Assembly (NCBI GenBank): GCA_020634435.1
Contig: JACKBS010000007.1
Coordinates: 655,591 to 719,590, forward strand
Reading direction: 5' to 3'
DNA: 64,000 bases
From: Ardenticatenaceae bacterium
Lineage (GTDB): Bacteria; Chloroflexota; Anaerolineae; Promineifilales; Promineifilaceae
Shown: positions 16,845-25,300 of the stretch, piece by piece
Numbering within the stretch: position 1 is the first letter of the stretch
Layout of the letters: each line of letters starts with the position of its first letter
Made by a program: the position numbers and the translations under genes
Notes under the pieces: generated by a model
What the model saw: only the letters and a program-made list of their open reading frames with translations
Told to the model about the DNA's origin: nothing
The model's database searches: none

Positions 16845-17639
16845 ATGCTCTTGAGTACCGTCAAACGAATTACCCAAATAACTTTATCCATTGTGCTGTT
16901 GGTCATTCTCCCCGCCGCCTGTAGCCGCGCCACCACGCAGTCGCCACTTTATGGGGAAAAGATTCGCTATGTCCAAGGGGAACCGCTGGCCTTTCCTGAT
17001 GTCACCCTGGAATTTGTGGGCAAACGGGAAGCGCCGCTCTCGTCTGACTATCCACAAGGGATGACCTTTTATGACTTCAAAGCGTACCAGGGCAGCCAGG
17101 CCAAGCTGATTTCCTGGAGTGCCGGTACAGGCGACATTGGCCCCACCCTGTTTGAACTGGCCGGGAACAGCTATGCGTTGGAGTTGGCCATGTCTGATGA
17201 GCTGGGCTCTTTGGCCGAGAATGAGCTGGTCTTATGGCAAGAAGCCATCCCGGTCACCGAAGCCCCTCCGGCCGCACCGGCCCCCACGCCGCCGCTTACG
17301 GTTGTGCTGGATGAGCCGTTTAGCCTGGCTTTGAATCAATACGGCCGTTTAGACGGCACCGAGCTAGGTGTTGAATTTTATGCATTGGATGAAGATACGC
17401 GCTGCCCGCAGCAAGAAACATGTGAGTCTACAGGCGCAGCCAGCCTTACCATCTTCGTCTGGAAAACCAACATTGAGCCCATTGAATATGACCTGAATAC
17501 AGACCCCGCCGCCAATAAAAGTACGGTTACTTACGATGAGTATCAGATTCGTCTGCTGAGTCTGGAGCCTTACCCAGAAACAGCTGAACCCGGCATAGAT
17601 ATTCAAGATTACCGGGCCACGTTTGTCATATCAAAATAG
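16845..17639 (+). CDS. Hypothetical lipoprotein
   Basis: 264 residues from the ATG with GGAG five bases before it; a GTG 12 bases earlier is the alternative. Signal peptide TQITLSIVLLVILPAAC with the lipobox Cys, so predicted to be lipid-anchored outside. Two beta-rich halves are joined by a Pro/Ala linker (APPAAPAPTPPL). The second half has PLTVVLDEPFSLALNQYGRLD and a Cys pair (RCPQQETC). It has no enzymatic motif. Native composition with several ACGGCCGT copies around it. Function unknown; possibly a surface ligand-binding protein. Confidence 0.65.
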   Translation: MLLSTVKRITQITLSIVLLVILPAACSRATTQSPLYGEKIRYVQGEPLAFPDVTLEFVGKREAPLSSDYPQGMTFYDFKAYQGSQAKLISWSAGTGDIGPTLFELAGNSYALELAMSDELGSLAENELVLWQEAIPVTEAPPAAPAPTPPLTVVLDEPFSLALNQYGRLDGTELGVEFYALDEDTRCPQQETCESTGAASLTIFVWKTNIEPIEYDLNTDPAANKSTVTYDEYQIRLLSLEPYPETAEPGIDIQDYRATFVISK

Positions 17640-17870
17640 AGAGAACGGCCGTATGCGGATACGGCCGTTTCCCGCCGTGATCCCCACAAAATCAGCCCGT
17701 GTCACCTAACTGGCGTTTGATTGTCGTAGACACGGCCCTGTTTTCCCCACTATACTTTGCCAGATTCAACAACGAGTTTGAGCAGCAACAAATGATCTCC
17801 CTTCATTCACTCAATTCGTTGTTTACAAAAATTTGTTGTCGTCTTTGTGAAAAGAAAAAGGAACTGACCC

Positions 17871-18422
17871 ATGAAAATTGATACAACCCTGGTGAAAAAA
17901 TTACGCACAGCCAAAGGGTGGTCGCAAGAACAACTCAGCGAGGCTTGTGGGCTAAGTTTGCGCACCATTCAACGGCTGGAAAACGGCGGCAACGCTTCCA
18001 TCGAAAGCGTGCGGGCCCTGGCCGCCGTCTTTGGCATAGACCCCGCCGAGCTGATGCTCAGCAGCGAAGCCGAAGCGCCCCAGACGCCGCAAGACGCGGT
18101 GCTAACCGGACTGCGCGAATTTGGTAACTTTTCCGGCACGGCGACGCGGTTTGAGTTTTGGTGGTTTTTGGCATTTGTGGTGGTGGTAACGGCCGTTGCC
18201 ACCGTCCTCCACGAACGCGTGGCCCAAATTGCCGGAATTATCCTGCTGCTCCCCCTGCTCGCTGCCAGCGCCCGGCGGCTCAACGACGCAGGCCAAAGTC
18301 AATGGTGGCAGCTGTTCTGGTTCGTACCATTCGGGCAGATTGTCGTCTTAATTATGCTGGCCCAGCCCACCAGCGAACCGTCCGGCCCGTCCGTCACCAA
18401 AGGTTTAGACGCGCCCATCTAA
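17871..18422 (+). CDS. XRE-family HTH fused to DUF805 membrane domain
   Basis: 183 residues. Residues about 5-62 are a Cro/C1-type HTH (LRTAKGWSQEQLSEACGLSLRTIQRLENG). After a short linker comes a DUF805-type region with FSGTATRFEFWWF, two or three TM helices and the signature ARRLNDAGQSQWW. The protein thus seems to tether a DNA-binding domain to the membrane, possibly to regulate transcription in response to a membrane signal. HTH and DUF805 usually occur in separate proteins. No frameshift or start between the halves suggests an assembly artefact. It appears monocistronic. Confidence 0.85.
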   Translation: MKIDTTLVKKLRTAKGWSQEQLSEACGLSLRTIQRLENGGNASIESVRALAAVFGIDPAELMLSSEAEAPQTPQDAVLTGLREFGNFSGTATRFEFWWFLAFVVVVTAVATVLHERVAQIAGIILLLPLLAASARRLNDAGQSQWWQLFWFVPFGQIVVLIMLAQPTSEPSGPSVTKGLDAPI

Positions 18423-18934
18423 AGCCAGCACGCGGATAACGGGGAAGAGCGCAAATTACAGGTACTTTCCGCGTTATCCGCGCTCGACCGCGTCCCAAAA
18501 CTGCCGTTGCTGAAAACTGGTACGCTTTGTGGTTTTTACCTTAGGGTGGGATACGGCCGTCCTTCCCCCCACGTTTCCTTCCCCAACACCATTGGGTCTA
18601 CGAACAAGTTATCATTGAATTTCAGGCAAAGTCACAAAGGAGCTGAATTTTTACCTTTATACCTTGGCTTCTTTGCGCAAGTTAATTGCTTTGCCTGACA
18701 AGTTATTTGTACAGCCCCAACCCAATTGCCCTTGATATAGAACACTCGTTCTAATAAACTTCCCTTCACTTGCTGTCCCTGATTCACGTTTTGTCGGGCC
18801 ACTGTGCCCAACACAATTGAGGAGACAACCCATTGATCGATAACCGCTCCATGCCACCTGGGGTGGACAACTCCCGGCATAACGCTGATCATAAATCTGA
18901 TTGGGAAGCCAACCCACATCTATAAAGGAGACAA
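18423..18934. other. Gene-free stretch with a long inverted repeat
   Basis: No coding frame is convincing. A hairpin with arms CGCGGATAACGGGGAA (18431-18446) and TTCCGCGTTATCCGCG (18467-18482), one mismatch, closes the XRE-DUF805 transcription unit. It lacks a following T run. The remaining 450 bases show no recognisable element. Confidence 0.5.
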
Positions 18935-19423
18935 ATGGAACAAAACCAATCAACACTCGATGTTATTTACGAAAACTGGCGCGGTTATAACGAGAAGCTG
19001 CGCAGTGTCATCGCCCCGTTAACTGATGAGCAGCTCAGCCTGCAACCAGCGCCGCACATGTGGCCGGTAAGTCAGCTGGCGCAGCACATCATTGCAGTTC
19101 GGGCGGGCTGGTTTAGCGGCACCCTCCAAGAAAATGATACCTTGATGAACGAGTACATGGAATGGGGCCAGCGGGAATCGCCATTCCGCAATGCCGCCGC
19201 AATGGTCCGTGCCCTCGATGAAACATTTGCCTTCATCGAGGGGTGCTTGCAGCGCTGGACGCCCGCCGACTGCGCCCAAACGTTCCCGGATGAATGGGAG
19301 GGAAATGTATATCATCTCTCGCGCAGTTGGGTTATCTACCACGTGCTGGAGCATGATTTGCACCACGGCGGCGAAATCTCGCTAATCCTCGGGATGCACG
19401 GTTTGTCCGGCCTTGATCTTTAG
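18935..19423 (+). CDS. DinB-family protein
   Basis: 162 residues, ATG with AAAGGAG upstream. Helical bundle with metal ligands in HIIAVRAGWFSG (first His) and YHVLEHDLHHGGEIS (C-terminal H...HH motif), as in DinB/DUF664 proteins. LTDEQLSLQPAPHMWPVSQLAQHI is the typical first helix and loop. Probably a cytosolic metal-dependent transferase or binding protein of unknown substrate. Distinct in sequence from the DinB protein at 16.0 kb, so not a recent duplication. Confidence 0.85.
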   Translation: MEQNQSTLDVIYENWRGYNEKLRSVIAPLTDEQLSLQPAPHMWPVSQLAQHIIAVRAGWFSGTLQENDTLMNEYMEWGQRESPFRNAAAMVRALDETFAFIEGCLQRWTPADCAQTFPDEWEGNVYHLSRSWVIYHVLEHDLHHGGEISLILGMHGLSGLDL

Positions 19424-19457
19424 CGGTATGCTGTAGGCGTCCTCGGCGCTGTGCTGC

Positions 19458-19463
19458 TATACT
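19458..19463 (+). promoter_or_regulatory. -10 box (TATACT) six bases before the start codon
   Basis: TATACT ends six bases before the ATG at 19470, which would place the transcription start at or within a base of the start codon, giving a leaderless mRNA. No good -35 is visible. Confidence 0.45.
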
Positions 19464-19469
19464 TTTTGG

Positions 19470-20765
19470 ATGCAAACCAAACCCATCACTGCCATTGTTC
19501 TCGGGGCGGGGATGCGCGGCGCAGATGCCTACGCACCCTATGCCCTGGCCCATCCCGACCAGCTTGATATTGTCGGCGTGGCCGAGCCAGATGAAGTGCG
19601 ACGGCACCGTTTTGCCGCCGCCCACGACATTGCCCCGACCCACATCTTTGAAACGTGGCAAGCGGTGTTCGATCGGCCCAAATTTGCCGATGTGATCATC
19701 AACACCACGCAAGATCAGATGCATTTTGCCTCCACCGTGGCTGCTCTAGAAGCGGGCTACGACGTGCTGCTAGAGAAGCCCATCACCAACACCCTGGCCG
19801 AGACGGTACAGTTAGTGCAGCTGGCGGAGCAAAACGGCCGTCTCCTGCAAATTTGCCACGTGCTGCGCTACACCAATTTCTTCACCAGGCTGCATGAAAT
19901 TGTCACTTCGGGCCGATTGGGCGAGATTGTTACCGTGGAGCATCGCGAGAATGTGCGCTACACGCACATGGCGCACAGTTTTGTGCGCGGCAATTGGGGC
20001 AACGCGGCCCAGTCCAGTCCCATGATCCTGGCCAAATGCTGCCACGACTTCGACATTCTGTTCTGGAACATGGGGCAGCACGTCACTCAGCTGCAATCCT
20101 TTGGCTCGCTCATTCACTTTCGCCCCGAAAATGCGCCGCCCGACGCGACCGATCGCTGCACCGCCCCTTGCCCGGCAGCCGATGACTGTCCCTTCGACGC
20201 CCGCCGCTACTACCTGGAACCGATCCACATCAACTGGGCGCGCAAGATTACCAATCAACCTACCGCTGAGGGTATTCAACTGGCGCTGGAAAACGGCCGT
20301 TACGGCCGTTGCGTCTACCAGTGCGATAACGATGTTGTCGATCACCAAACCGTGAACATGCAGTTTGAGAATGGGGCCAGCGTGGTGCTGTTCATGCACG
20401 GCCACTCCCACGAAGAATCCCGCACCATGCGCTACGATGGCACACGCGCCACGCTGCGCGGCAAGTTTGACTACGTAAACGGCTGGATTGAAATTCACGA
20501 TCATCTGACGGACACGGTGGAAAAGTTGGTTATTCCCGCAGGGGTCAGCGGGCACGGCGGTGGCGACGAAGGCATCATCCACGGCTTTGTCCAGGCGGTG
20601 CGCGGCCAACAGCCGCCCCTCACCGCCGCCCGCGATTCGCTGGAAAGCCACCTCCTGGCTTTTGCTGCCGAGGAATCTCGCCTGAACGGCACCGTGATCG
20701 ATATGCACCAATTCCGGCAGCAAGCCGAACGCGTTGTGCCTGCGGATCGTTCGCCAAAGGAGTGA
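19470..20765 (+). CDS. Gfo/Idh/MocA-family NAD(P)-dependent oxidoreductase
   Basis: 431 residues. N-terminal Rossmann fold with AIVLGAGMRGADAYAPYA and a following acidic VAEPD. The family motif is DVLLEKPITNTLAE, whose Lys is the usual catalytic or cofactor-contacting residue. The C-terminal alpha/beta domain binds substrate, typically a sugar or inositol derivative. A Cys cluster CTAPCPAADDC (about residue 228) is unusual within the family core and might bind metal. The stop nearly touches the YdeI-like gene, with a 7-10 base gap, so the two are probably co-transcribed. Substrate not predictable. Confidence 0.88.
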   Translation: MQTKPITAIVLGAGMRGADAYAPYALAHPDQLDIVGVAEPDEVRRHRFAAAHDIAPTHIFETWQAVFDRPKFADVIINTTQDQMHFASTVAALEAGYDVLLEKPITNTLAETVQLVQLAEQNGRLLQICHVLRYTNFFTRLHEIVTSGRLGEIVTVEHRENVRYTHMAHSFVRGNWGNAAQSSPMILAKCCHDFDILFWNMGQHVTQLQSFGSLIHFRPENAPPDATDRCTAPCPAADDCPFDARRYYLEPIHINWARKITNQPTAEGIQLALENGRYGRCVYQCDNDVVDHQTVNMQFENGASVVLFMHGHSHEESRTMRYDGTRATLRGKFDYVNGWIEIHDHLTDTVEKLVIPAGVSGHGGGDEGIIHGFVQAVRGQQPPLTAARDSLESHLLAFAAEESRLNGTVIDMHQFRQQAERVVPADRSPKE

Positions 20766-20770
20766 CGTTA

Positions 20771-21334
20771 ATGGAAAGCGAGCTCTTGACCTTTGCCACA
20801 GCCGAAGAATGGGAAACCTGGTTGGCCGCTCATCACCAGGAACCCGGCGGGGCCTGGCTAAAAGTGGGCAAAAAAGGGTGCCGCCACCCGGCGATCAAGA
20901 TTGCTGAAGCAGGTGATGTGGCCATGTGCTACGGCTGGATCGACAGCCAGCGCAAAGGTTTTGACCAGGACTTCTTTTTGCAGCGCTACTCGCCGCGAAC
21001 ATCGAAGAGCCCGTGGTCGAAAATTAATGTGGAACGCGCCGAGGCTTTAATCGCCAACGGCCGTATGCAGCCCGCCGGATTCCGCGAAATTGAAACGGCT
21101 AAGCAAGACGGCCGTTGGGCCGTCGCCTATGAATCACAGCGCAACTTCACCATGCCCGAAGAATTGCAAACGGCCCTGGCCCAAAATGAACCGGCCCAAA
21201 CAGCCTTCACCCAGCTCAACAAAAGCGAGCAGTACACGCTCATCTTGCCCATCTTAAAGGCAACCACCGCCCAACGCCGCGCCGATTGTGTGCAGAAAGT
21301 GGTAAAACAACTATGCCTGCCCAACCAAGACTGA
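20771..21334 (+). CDS. YdeI/OmpD-associated family protein
   Basis: 187 residues from the ATG preceded by AAAGGAG. A GTG nine bases earlier overlaps the upstream stop but is badly spaced. The sequence has the family hallmarks WLKVGKKGCRHPAIKI, GWIDSQRKGFD, the RYSPRTSKSPWSKIN block, and the C-terminal NKSEQYTLILPILKATTAQRRADCV. Members are annotated as bacteriocin-protection or YdeI-like, biochemical role unclear. It overlaps the next gene by 22 bases. Confidence 0.85.
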   Translation: MESELLTFATAEEWETWLAAHHQEPGGAWLKVGKKGCRHPAIKIAEAGDVAMCYGWIDSQRKGFDQDFFLQRYSPRTSKSPWSKINVERAEALIANGRMQPAGFREIETAKQDGRWAVAYESQRNFTMPEELQTALAQNEPAQTAFTQLNKSEQYTLILPILKATTAQRRADCVQKVVKQLCLPNQD

Positions 21335-21861
21335 TTGTTGTTGGCGGCTTTGCCGGTGCCGGTAAAAGCACCCTGGCCAAAAATATTGGTCGTGCCCTGT
21401 CCCTCCCTGTATTTGAAATTGACCAGATGGCTCGGAGCATCCAAGACAACAAAGATTTTCAAGGTGCTCCTCAAGCAGCCTACCGAATTGCCTTTGATCT
21501 GTTCTTTTTGTTTGCCCAAGGCCATTTGCAAAATGAAGGCAGCCTGATTCTTGATCAAAACATGGGGCACCGCCAGACCTGGCAAAACATTGAGACCTTA
21601 AAAACGTCGCTGCCCCACATTGAAGTCGTCATTTTTCTGCTAGACTGTCCGTACGATTTGTGCGTTTCACGGGTGGCCGCCAGAACCAAACATCCCAATC
21701 TGCTTGAAGTGACGCCTGAGAACTTGCACGACCACAAATACAAGTGGGATTTTCTGCATGACAATGAACTACCAGAGGCCATTCGCATCGACGCAACTCG
21801 GCCAGCAACGGCCGTTTTCCAGGAAGTGATGCACTTTTTGAATCCCAAAATTGCCCCTTGA
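21313..21861 (+). CDS. P-loop kinase-like ATP-binding protein
   Basis: 182 residues, ATG within the end of the preceding gene. Walker A GGFAGAGKST (residues 11-20), DQNMGHRQ in the middle as a likely substrate loop, EVVIFLLDC as the strand of Walker B type, and a lid-like VSRVAARTKHPN. It resembles AAA_33/zeta-toxin-like small-molecule kinases, which phosphorylate sugars, nucleosides or antibiotics. Translational overlap suggests coupling to the YdeI-like gene. The exact substrate is open. Confidence 0.75.
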   Translation: MPAQPRLIVVGGFAGAGKSTLAKNIGRALSLPVFEIDQMARSIQDNKDFQGAPQAAYRIAFDLFFLFAQGHLQNEGSLILDQNMGHRQTWQNIETLKTSLPHIEVVIFLLDCPYDLCVSRVAARTKHPNLLEVTPENLHDHKYKWDFLHDNELPEAIRIDATRPATAVFQEVMHFLNPKIAP

Positions 21862-21888
21862 CTTAGAGTGAACTCCAAGTTGTAGAAT
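21858..21888 (+). promoter_or_regulatory. MerR-type promoter/operator (19-bp spacer)
   Basis: TTGACT (21858-21863) and TAGAAT (21883-21888) are separated by 19 bases. The spacer holds the near-perfect dyad ACTTAGAGT-GA-ACTCCAAGT. An over-long spacer filled by such a dyad is the hallmark of promoters activated by MerR-family regulators. It drives the small gene at 21920. No merR-like gene is in the window. Confidence 0.7.
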
Positions 21889-21919
21889 CAAAATCATTCA
21901 CAACTTATGGAGGTAACTC

Positions 21920-22141
21920 ATGTTTAATCATCAATTGATCAACGCAGTTGTTCAGTGGGAATGGCAGGCCAAAATGGCCGAAGAAAAGCAAAAAAACTTG
22001 CGCGGTGAACCGTTGGCAACGGCCGTTTCGGCAACACCAGCTACCCAAAAAGAACGTCACCGCATCACCTGGCCAGGCTTGAATCGTCGCCAAACAAACC
22101 AACCTGTTTATGTGAGCTGCACACCGGAGCAGTGCGGCTAA
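21920..22141 (+). CDS. Small hypothetical protein under MerR-type promoter
   Basis: 73 residues, ATG preceded by TATGGAGGTAAC (strong ribosome site). Basic and polar (WEWQAKMAEEKQKNLRG), ending in YVSCTPEQCG with two cysteines four residues apart, which could bind a metal or be redox active. No TM helix. Being the only gene directly behind a MerR-type operator, it is probably induced by a metal, thiol stress or a drug. I do not recognise a family. Confidence 0.6.
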   Translation: MFNHQLINAVVQWEWQAKMAEEKQKNLRGEPLATAVSATPATQKERHRITWPGLNRRQTNQPVYVSCTPEQCG

Positions 22142-22284
22142 AGTTATTGGCTTCCCCTTGCTGGCTGGACCCACCTGACAAAACAATTTAGCGAGTCAAG
22201 ATTTTCCGAGACAACCGTAGACGGCCGTTTCCTGTTGTGGCATGATAGATGGGAAACGGCCGTTGCGCTGCATCAACCTTGTAG

Positions 22285-22623
22285 TTATTTTTTCGGCTCA
22301 AACCAGTAGCGCGGCACCGTTTTCTTGCGCACATCCATGCGATGACAACATTCCTTACACGGTCTATAGCGCGTAACACGCTTTTCCGCATGCCAAAACC
22401 GTACCGGATGCTCCACCACCTTTTCTTTTCCTTTGGCAAACGATTTGCCACATTCGGGGCAACGTTCGCTTTTAGAAATCCATATCGCCTTGAAAAAACA
22501 AAGGAAGCTAGAGCCCAGAAAAACAAGCGCCATTGGCCAGGATTCTGGATCAAAACGGTAAAGCCAGAAGCTGACATACAAAAGCAGCAAGCCTAACAAG
22601 ATGGTGAACAGCCAACGAAGCAT
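22285..22623 (-). CDS. Small membrane protein with zinc-ribbon-like domain
   Basis: 112 residues, one or two N-terminal TM helices (LFTILLGLLLLYVSFWLY and MALVFLGSSFLCFFKAIWI). A cytosolic tail follows with CPECGKSF and, about 40 residues on, YRPCKECCH, giving two CxxC pairs that probably bind zinc. GGGAAGA precedes the ATG on the coding strand. It stands alone, convergent with the small MerR-promoter gene. Function unknown. Confidence 0.65.
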   Translation of the reverse strand: MLRWLFTILLGLLLLYVSFWLYRFDPESWPMALVFLGSSFLCFFKAIWISKSERCPECGKSFAKGKEKVVEHPVRFWHAEKRVTRYRPCKECCHRMDVRKKTVPRYWFEPKK

Positions 22624-22786
22624 TTTCTTCCCAATGACTGGCTATAAGATTCAAGCAAATTCTGAACGAGATTCAGAGAAACATACGACGCAGAATATTA
22701 TGATCAAACAAACGGCCAAATTCAATGGCAAATCACTGGCATTTAACCAACAACTCTGAGACAGTTCGCCCAATCTAACAAATCAA

Positions 22787-25036
22787 GTGAGTGAGAATCA
22801 CAGGATGCGAGATATTTGCGACTATTTAAGCGGCCGTTCCGACAAAACCTTTCTTGGCTCCGGCAACATTGGTCTGGTTGTCCAGCCAGCAAAAGCCAGA
22901 GTGGTTTTTGTGCAGCGCTGGCACGAGGGCGGCCTGTGCGATTGGGCGGCAGGCAGTGTGCGCAGTTGGGCACCCGACCAAATTGTCCTCAATGAACCAG
23001 AATCGCCAGTGGGCATGCGTTGTTCGGTACGGCCGTTTACCCGCCAGGTACTTGTCACTCGTGATGATGTTGTGGGCATGACGCTCGACTGGCAGAACGA
23101 CACCGCCGAATCGCTTGAAGTAGAAGTTACCTTTAGCGGCCAGCTGCCCGGCACAATCAGGCGTGGCGAGAAGGCAGAATCCGTTGTCCTTTATGCGGTA
23201 ACGCCCTACAGCGACCAGGCACCCCAACCGCTCCACTTTGCCCTGGCGGCATCCTTACCACCCCAACAAGCAACCTGGCACAGCGAAACGTATGAACTGG
23301 TCTTTAGGCTAACCATTGAACCGGGCGCAACGAGCCAGTTGACGCTGTTATTGGGCATTGGCCTCAACTTACCAGACATAGAGACCTCGCTCCGGCGCTG
23401 GACACAAACGGCCGATTTGCATACGGCCGTTCGCCACGATTGGAACCGCTGGTTCGATCAGGCTATCCCTCAATTCCAGTGCAGCGATCCGTACTTTGAA
23501 AAACTGTACTATTATCGTTGGTGGTCGCTGTATACCAAGATGATCTTCGCGCGCGTCGGCCACTTTTTTTACCCTGTGCCCCGCGAAGGCACAATTGCCT
23601 TTGATGGCTGCGTCTCCTACTCCGGCGCCTGCATCTCCGTGGATGAACTGCGCTGGATGCGCGATCCGGCCTGGGCTTTTGCCACCACCCAAACATTTTT
23701 TGCCCCCGAAAATCTCAACGATGGCTACCTGGCCAACCACATCTGGGCCTGGGGTATCGACGGCGACGAAAGCAACGAGGACCGTCTGGGACGCGCAGTG
23801 CCGTACCACAACTACGCCGCGGCCGCTTTTTACGGGGCGCTGCTGGTCCATCCGCGCGAAGGACAGCAAACCCTGGCCCACATTTGGCCCCAGCTGTGCA
23901 GCAATTTAGCATCCTACCCGCGTCTCTTCGACATCGATCAGGATGGGCTGTACGAAACGTACCCCTGGAGCAATTCTGCCGGGCAGGAGTGGGCCGCCCG
24001 CTATCTCTATTTCGATCCCATCCCCGAAATTTTGCGCTACGAGCGGGGCCGCACCTACGCCCCAGACGGCTCCCAAGCCGCCGAGGATATGGAACTGGTA
24101 CAGAAAATTCGCGAGTCTGTGGTTACGGATCCAGATATTGTTTGGCCGGAAACGGCCGTCCAACTCTATCGCCTTTACTACGGCACCCAGGATCACCGGC
24201 TAGCCACCGTGGACCAGAGCACGTATGCTTACGCCAACTTCCGTGCCGCCGCTCACCTTGCTCATTTGCTCAACGAAACGGCCGTTGCGCAACGCTACAC
24301 GCAATTGGCCGAGCAAACCCGCCAGCAAATTTGCGCTGTCATGTGGAATCCCGAAGATACGTTTTTCTACGATGTACGGCCGATTTCGCACCAACCCGCC
24401 CGCGTCAAATCGGTCACCGGCTTTTATGTTTTTTGGGCCAAAATCGCTGGAGAAAAACATCTGCCGATGCTGCAACACCTCTTTAATCCGGCTATGTTTT
24501 GGGCCAGTTATCCCTTGCCTTCTCTACCTTTTGACTATGAGAAGTACGATGCGCTGCAAGCAGCTGGCTGGACCTACTGGAACTACGCCACCTGGCCCCG
24601 CACCACCTGCCACGCCGTTGATGGGGTACTCTGGGCGACCAAAACGCTAGACCCCGCCCTCACCACACAGGCCGTTGAGCTGCTGAACCGCTACACCCAC
24701 ATGCACTTCACCGACGGCGACATCAATCGCCCCACGATTGCCGAGCGGTATGATCCGCATACGGCCGTTCCCTTCTTCGCCGAGCTGGATTACAACCACT
24801 CCACCTGGATTGACCTCATCATCCAGCACATCGCTGGCCTCACCCCGCACGATGGCGATGAACTGATCATTGATCCCGTTGACATGGGCTGGGAAGCCTT
24901 TGCCCTACGACACATCCGCTACCGCAACCACGACATTGACATCGAATACCATCGCGACCAGGGATTTACCGTGTACGTGGATGGCCAGATAAAAGTCAGC
25001 GCAGCGGTTTTGCAAAAGTCGGTTGTCCCGTTATGA
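22787..25036 (+). CDS. MGH1-like (alpha/alpha)6 glycoside hydrolase family protein
   Basis: 749 residues from a GTG; an ATG at 22805 is an equally possible start. Neither has a strong ribosome site. The N-terminal 230 residues are a beta-sandwich. From about residue 235 on there is an (alpha/alpha)6 barrel of the type seen in trehalase-like and GH63-like enzymes, with motifs YYYRWWSLYTKMIF, DGCVSYSGACISVDELRWM, YHNYAAAAFYGALL, DIDQDGLYETYPWSNSAGQEW, FYDVRPIS, GFYVFWAKIAG, GWTYWNYATWPRTT and ELDYNHSTWIDLII. The absence of a signal peptide points to a cytosolic enzyme acting on oligosaccharides. Linkage specificity is not predictable. Native composition with many ACGGCCGT copies. Confidence 0.8.
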   Translation: MSENHRMRDICDYLSGRSDKTFLGSGNIGLVVQPAKARVVFVQRWHEGGLCDWAAGSVRSWAPDQIVLNEPESPVGMRCSVRPFTRQVLVTRDDVVGMTLDWQNDTAESLEVEVTFSGQLPGTIRRGEKAESVVLYAVTPYSDQAPQPLHFALAASLPPQQATWHSETYELVFRLTIEPGATSQLTLLLGIGLNLPDIETSLRRWTQTADLHTAVRHDWNRWFDQAIPQFQCSDPYFEKLYYYRWWSLYTKMIFARVGHFFYPVPREGTIAFDGCVSYSGACISVDELRWMRDPAWAFATTQTFFAPENLNDGYLANHIWAWGIDGDESNEDRLGRAVPYHNYAAAAFYGALLVHPREGQQTLAHIWPQLCSNLASYPRLFDIDQDGLYETYPWSNSAGQEWAARYLYFDPIPEILRYERGRTYAPDGSQAAEDMELVQKIRESVVTDPDIVWPETAVQLYRLYYGTQDHRLATVDQSTYAYANFRAAAHLAHLLNETAVAQRYTQLAEQTRQQICAVMWNPEDTFFYDVRPISHQPARVKSVTGFYVFWAKIAGEKHLPMLQHLFNPAMFWASYPLPSLPFDYEKYDALQAAGWTYWNYATWPRTTCHAVDGVLWATKTLDPALTTQAVELLNRYTHMHFTDGDINRPTIAERYDPHTAVPFFAELDYNHSTWIDLIIQHIAGLTPHDGDELIIDPVDMGWEAFALRHIRYRNHDIDIEYHRDQGFTVYVDGQIKVSAAVLQKSVVPL

Positions 25037-25110
25037 CAAAGCCAAACTGATAAAATTAGAGGGTGAAACGGCCGTATCAATGCCAATTCTCAAATTGGTC
25101 ATTTTCCGCC

Positions 25111-25139
25111 TTGACGAAGCCCCATCAAACTGCTATAGT
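25111..25139 (+). promoter_or_regulatory. Sigma70-type promoter of the aro operon
   Basis: TTGACG (25111-25116), 17-base spacer, TATAGT (25134-25139): near-consensus. The expected start of transcription (about 25146) is only a few bases before the leader-peptide ATG at 25149, so the leader mRNA is leaderless or nearly so. Confidence 0.75.
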
Positions 25140-25148
25140 GCGCCCATC

Positions 25149-25232
25149 ATGTTAACAAAGCCTGTATATTTTTATTTTTACTTTTTTAGCCAACCGCGCC
25201 GCACTTGTTGCGAGGTGGTCGTTACGCGCTAG
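25149..25232 (+). CDS. Aromatic attenuator leader peptide (Tyr/Phe-rich)
   Basis: 27-codon ORF beginning MLTKPV and continuing with seven consecutive aromatic codons, YFYFYFF (codons 7-13, bases 25167-25187), then SQPRRTCCEVVVTR and a TAG stop. It lies between a consensus promoter and a strong terminator upstream of chorismate mutase and DAHP synthase, exactly where a transcription-attenuation leader is expected. Scarcity of charged tRNA-Phe or tRNA-Tyr would stall the ribosome in the aromatic run. No ribosome site precedes it; translation would be leaderless. It parallels the Phe-rich leader of enterobacterial pheA in logic, not in sequence. Confidence 0.8.
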   Translation: MLTKPVYFYFYFFSQPRRTCCEVVVTR

Positions 25233-25274
25233 AAAAGCCAGGCAAAACGACTCAGTAACCAACAAGACGCGGCC
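25198..25274 (+). promoter_or_regulatory. Antiterminator pairing of the aro attenuator
   Basis: GCCGCACTTGTTG (25198-25210), inside the leader ORF just downstream of the aromatic codons, can pair with CAACAAGACGCGGC (25261-25274): seven plus five base pairs around a small internal mismatch. The second arm includes the whole 5' arm of the terminator, so the two structures exclude each other. The protecting alternative when the ribosome does not stall is not clear; a weak CCGC/GCGaGG hairpin overlaps the first arm. Confidence 0.65.
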
Positions 25275-25300
25275 CAACAAGCCGCGTCTTTTTTTGTTTT
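25265..25300 (+). terminator. Rho-independent terminator of the aro attenuator
   Basis: AAGACGCGGC / GCCGCGTCTT, a 10-bp perfect stem with loop CCAACAA, followed by a T run (TTTTTTTG). It lies 36 bases before the chorismate mutase start, so it must be bypassed for operon expression. Confidence 0.9.

Noticed and set aside
19812..20723. 303-codon minus-strand frame inside the oxidoreductase
   Set aside because: Shadow of the Gfo/Idh/MocA gene; the sense protein has NAD-binding and catalytic motifs.
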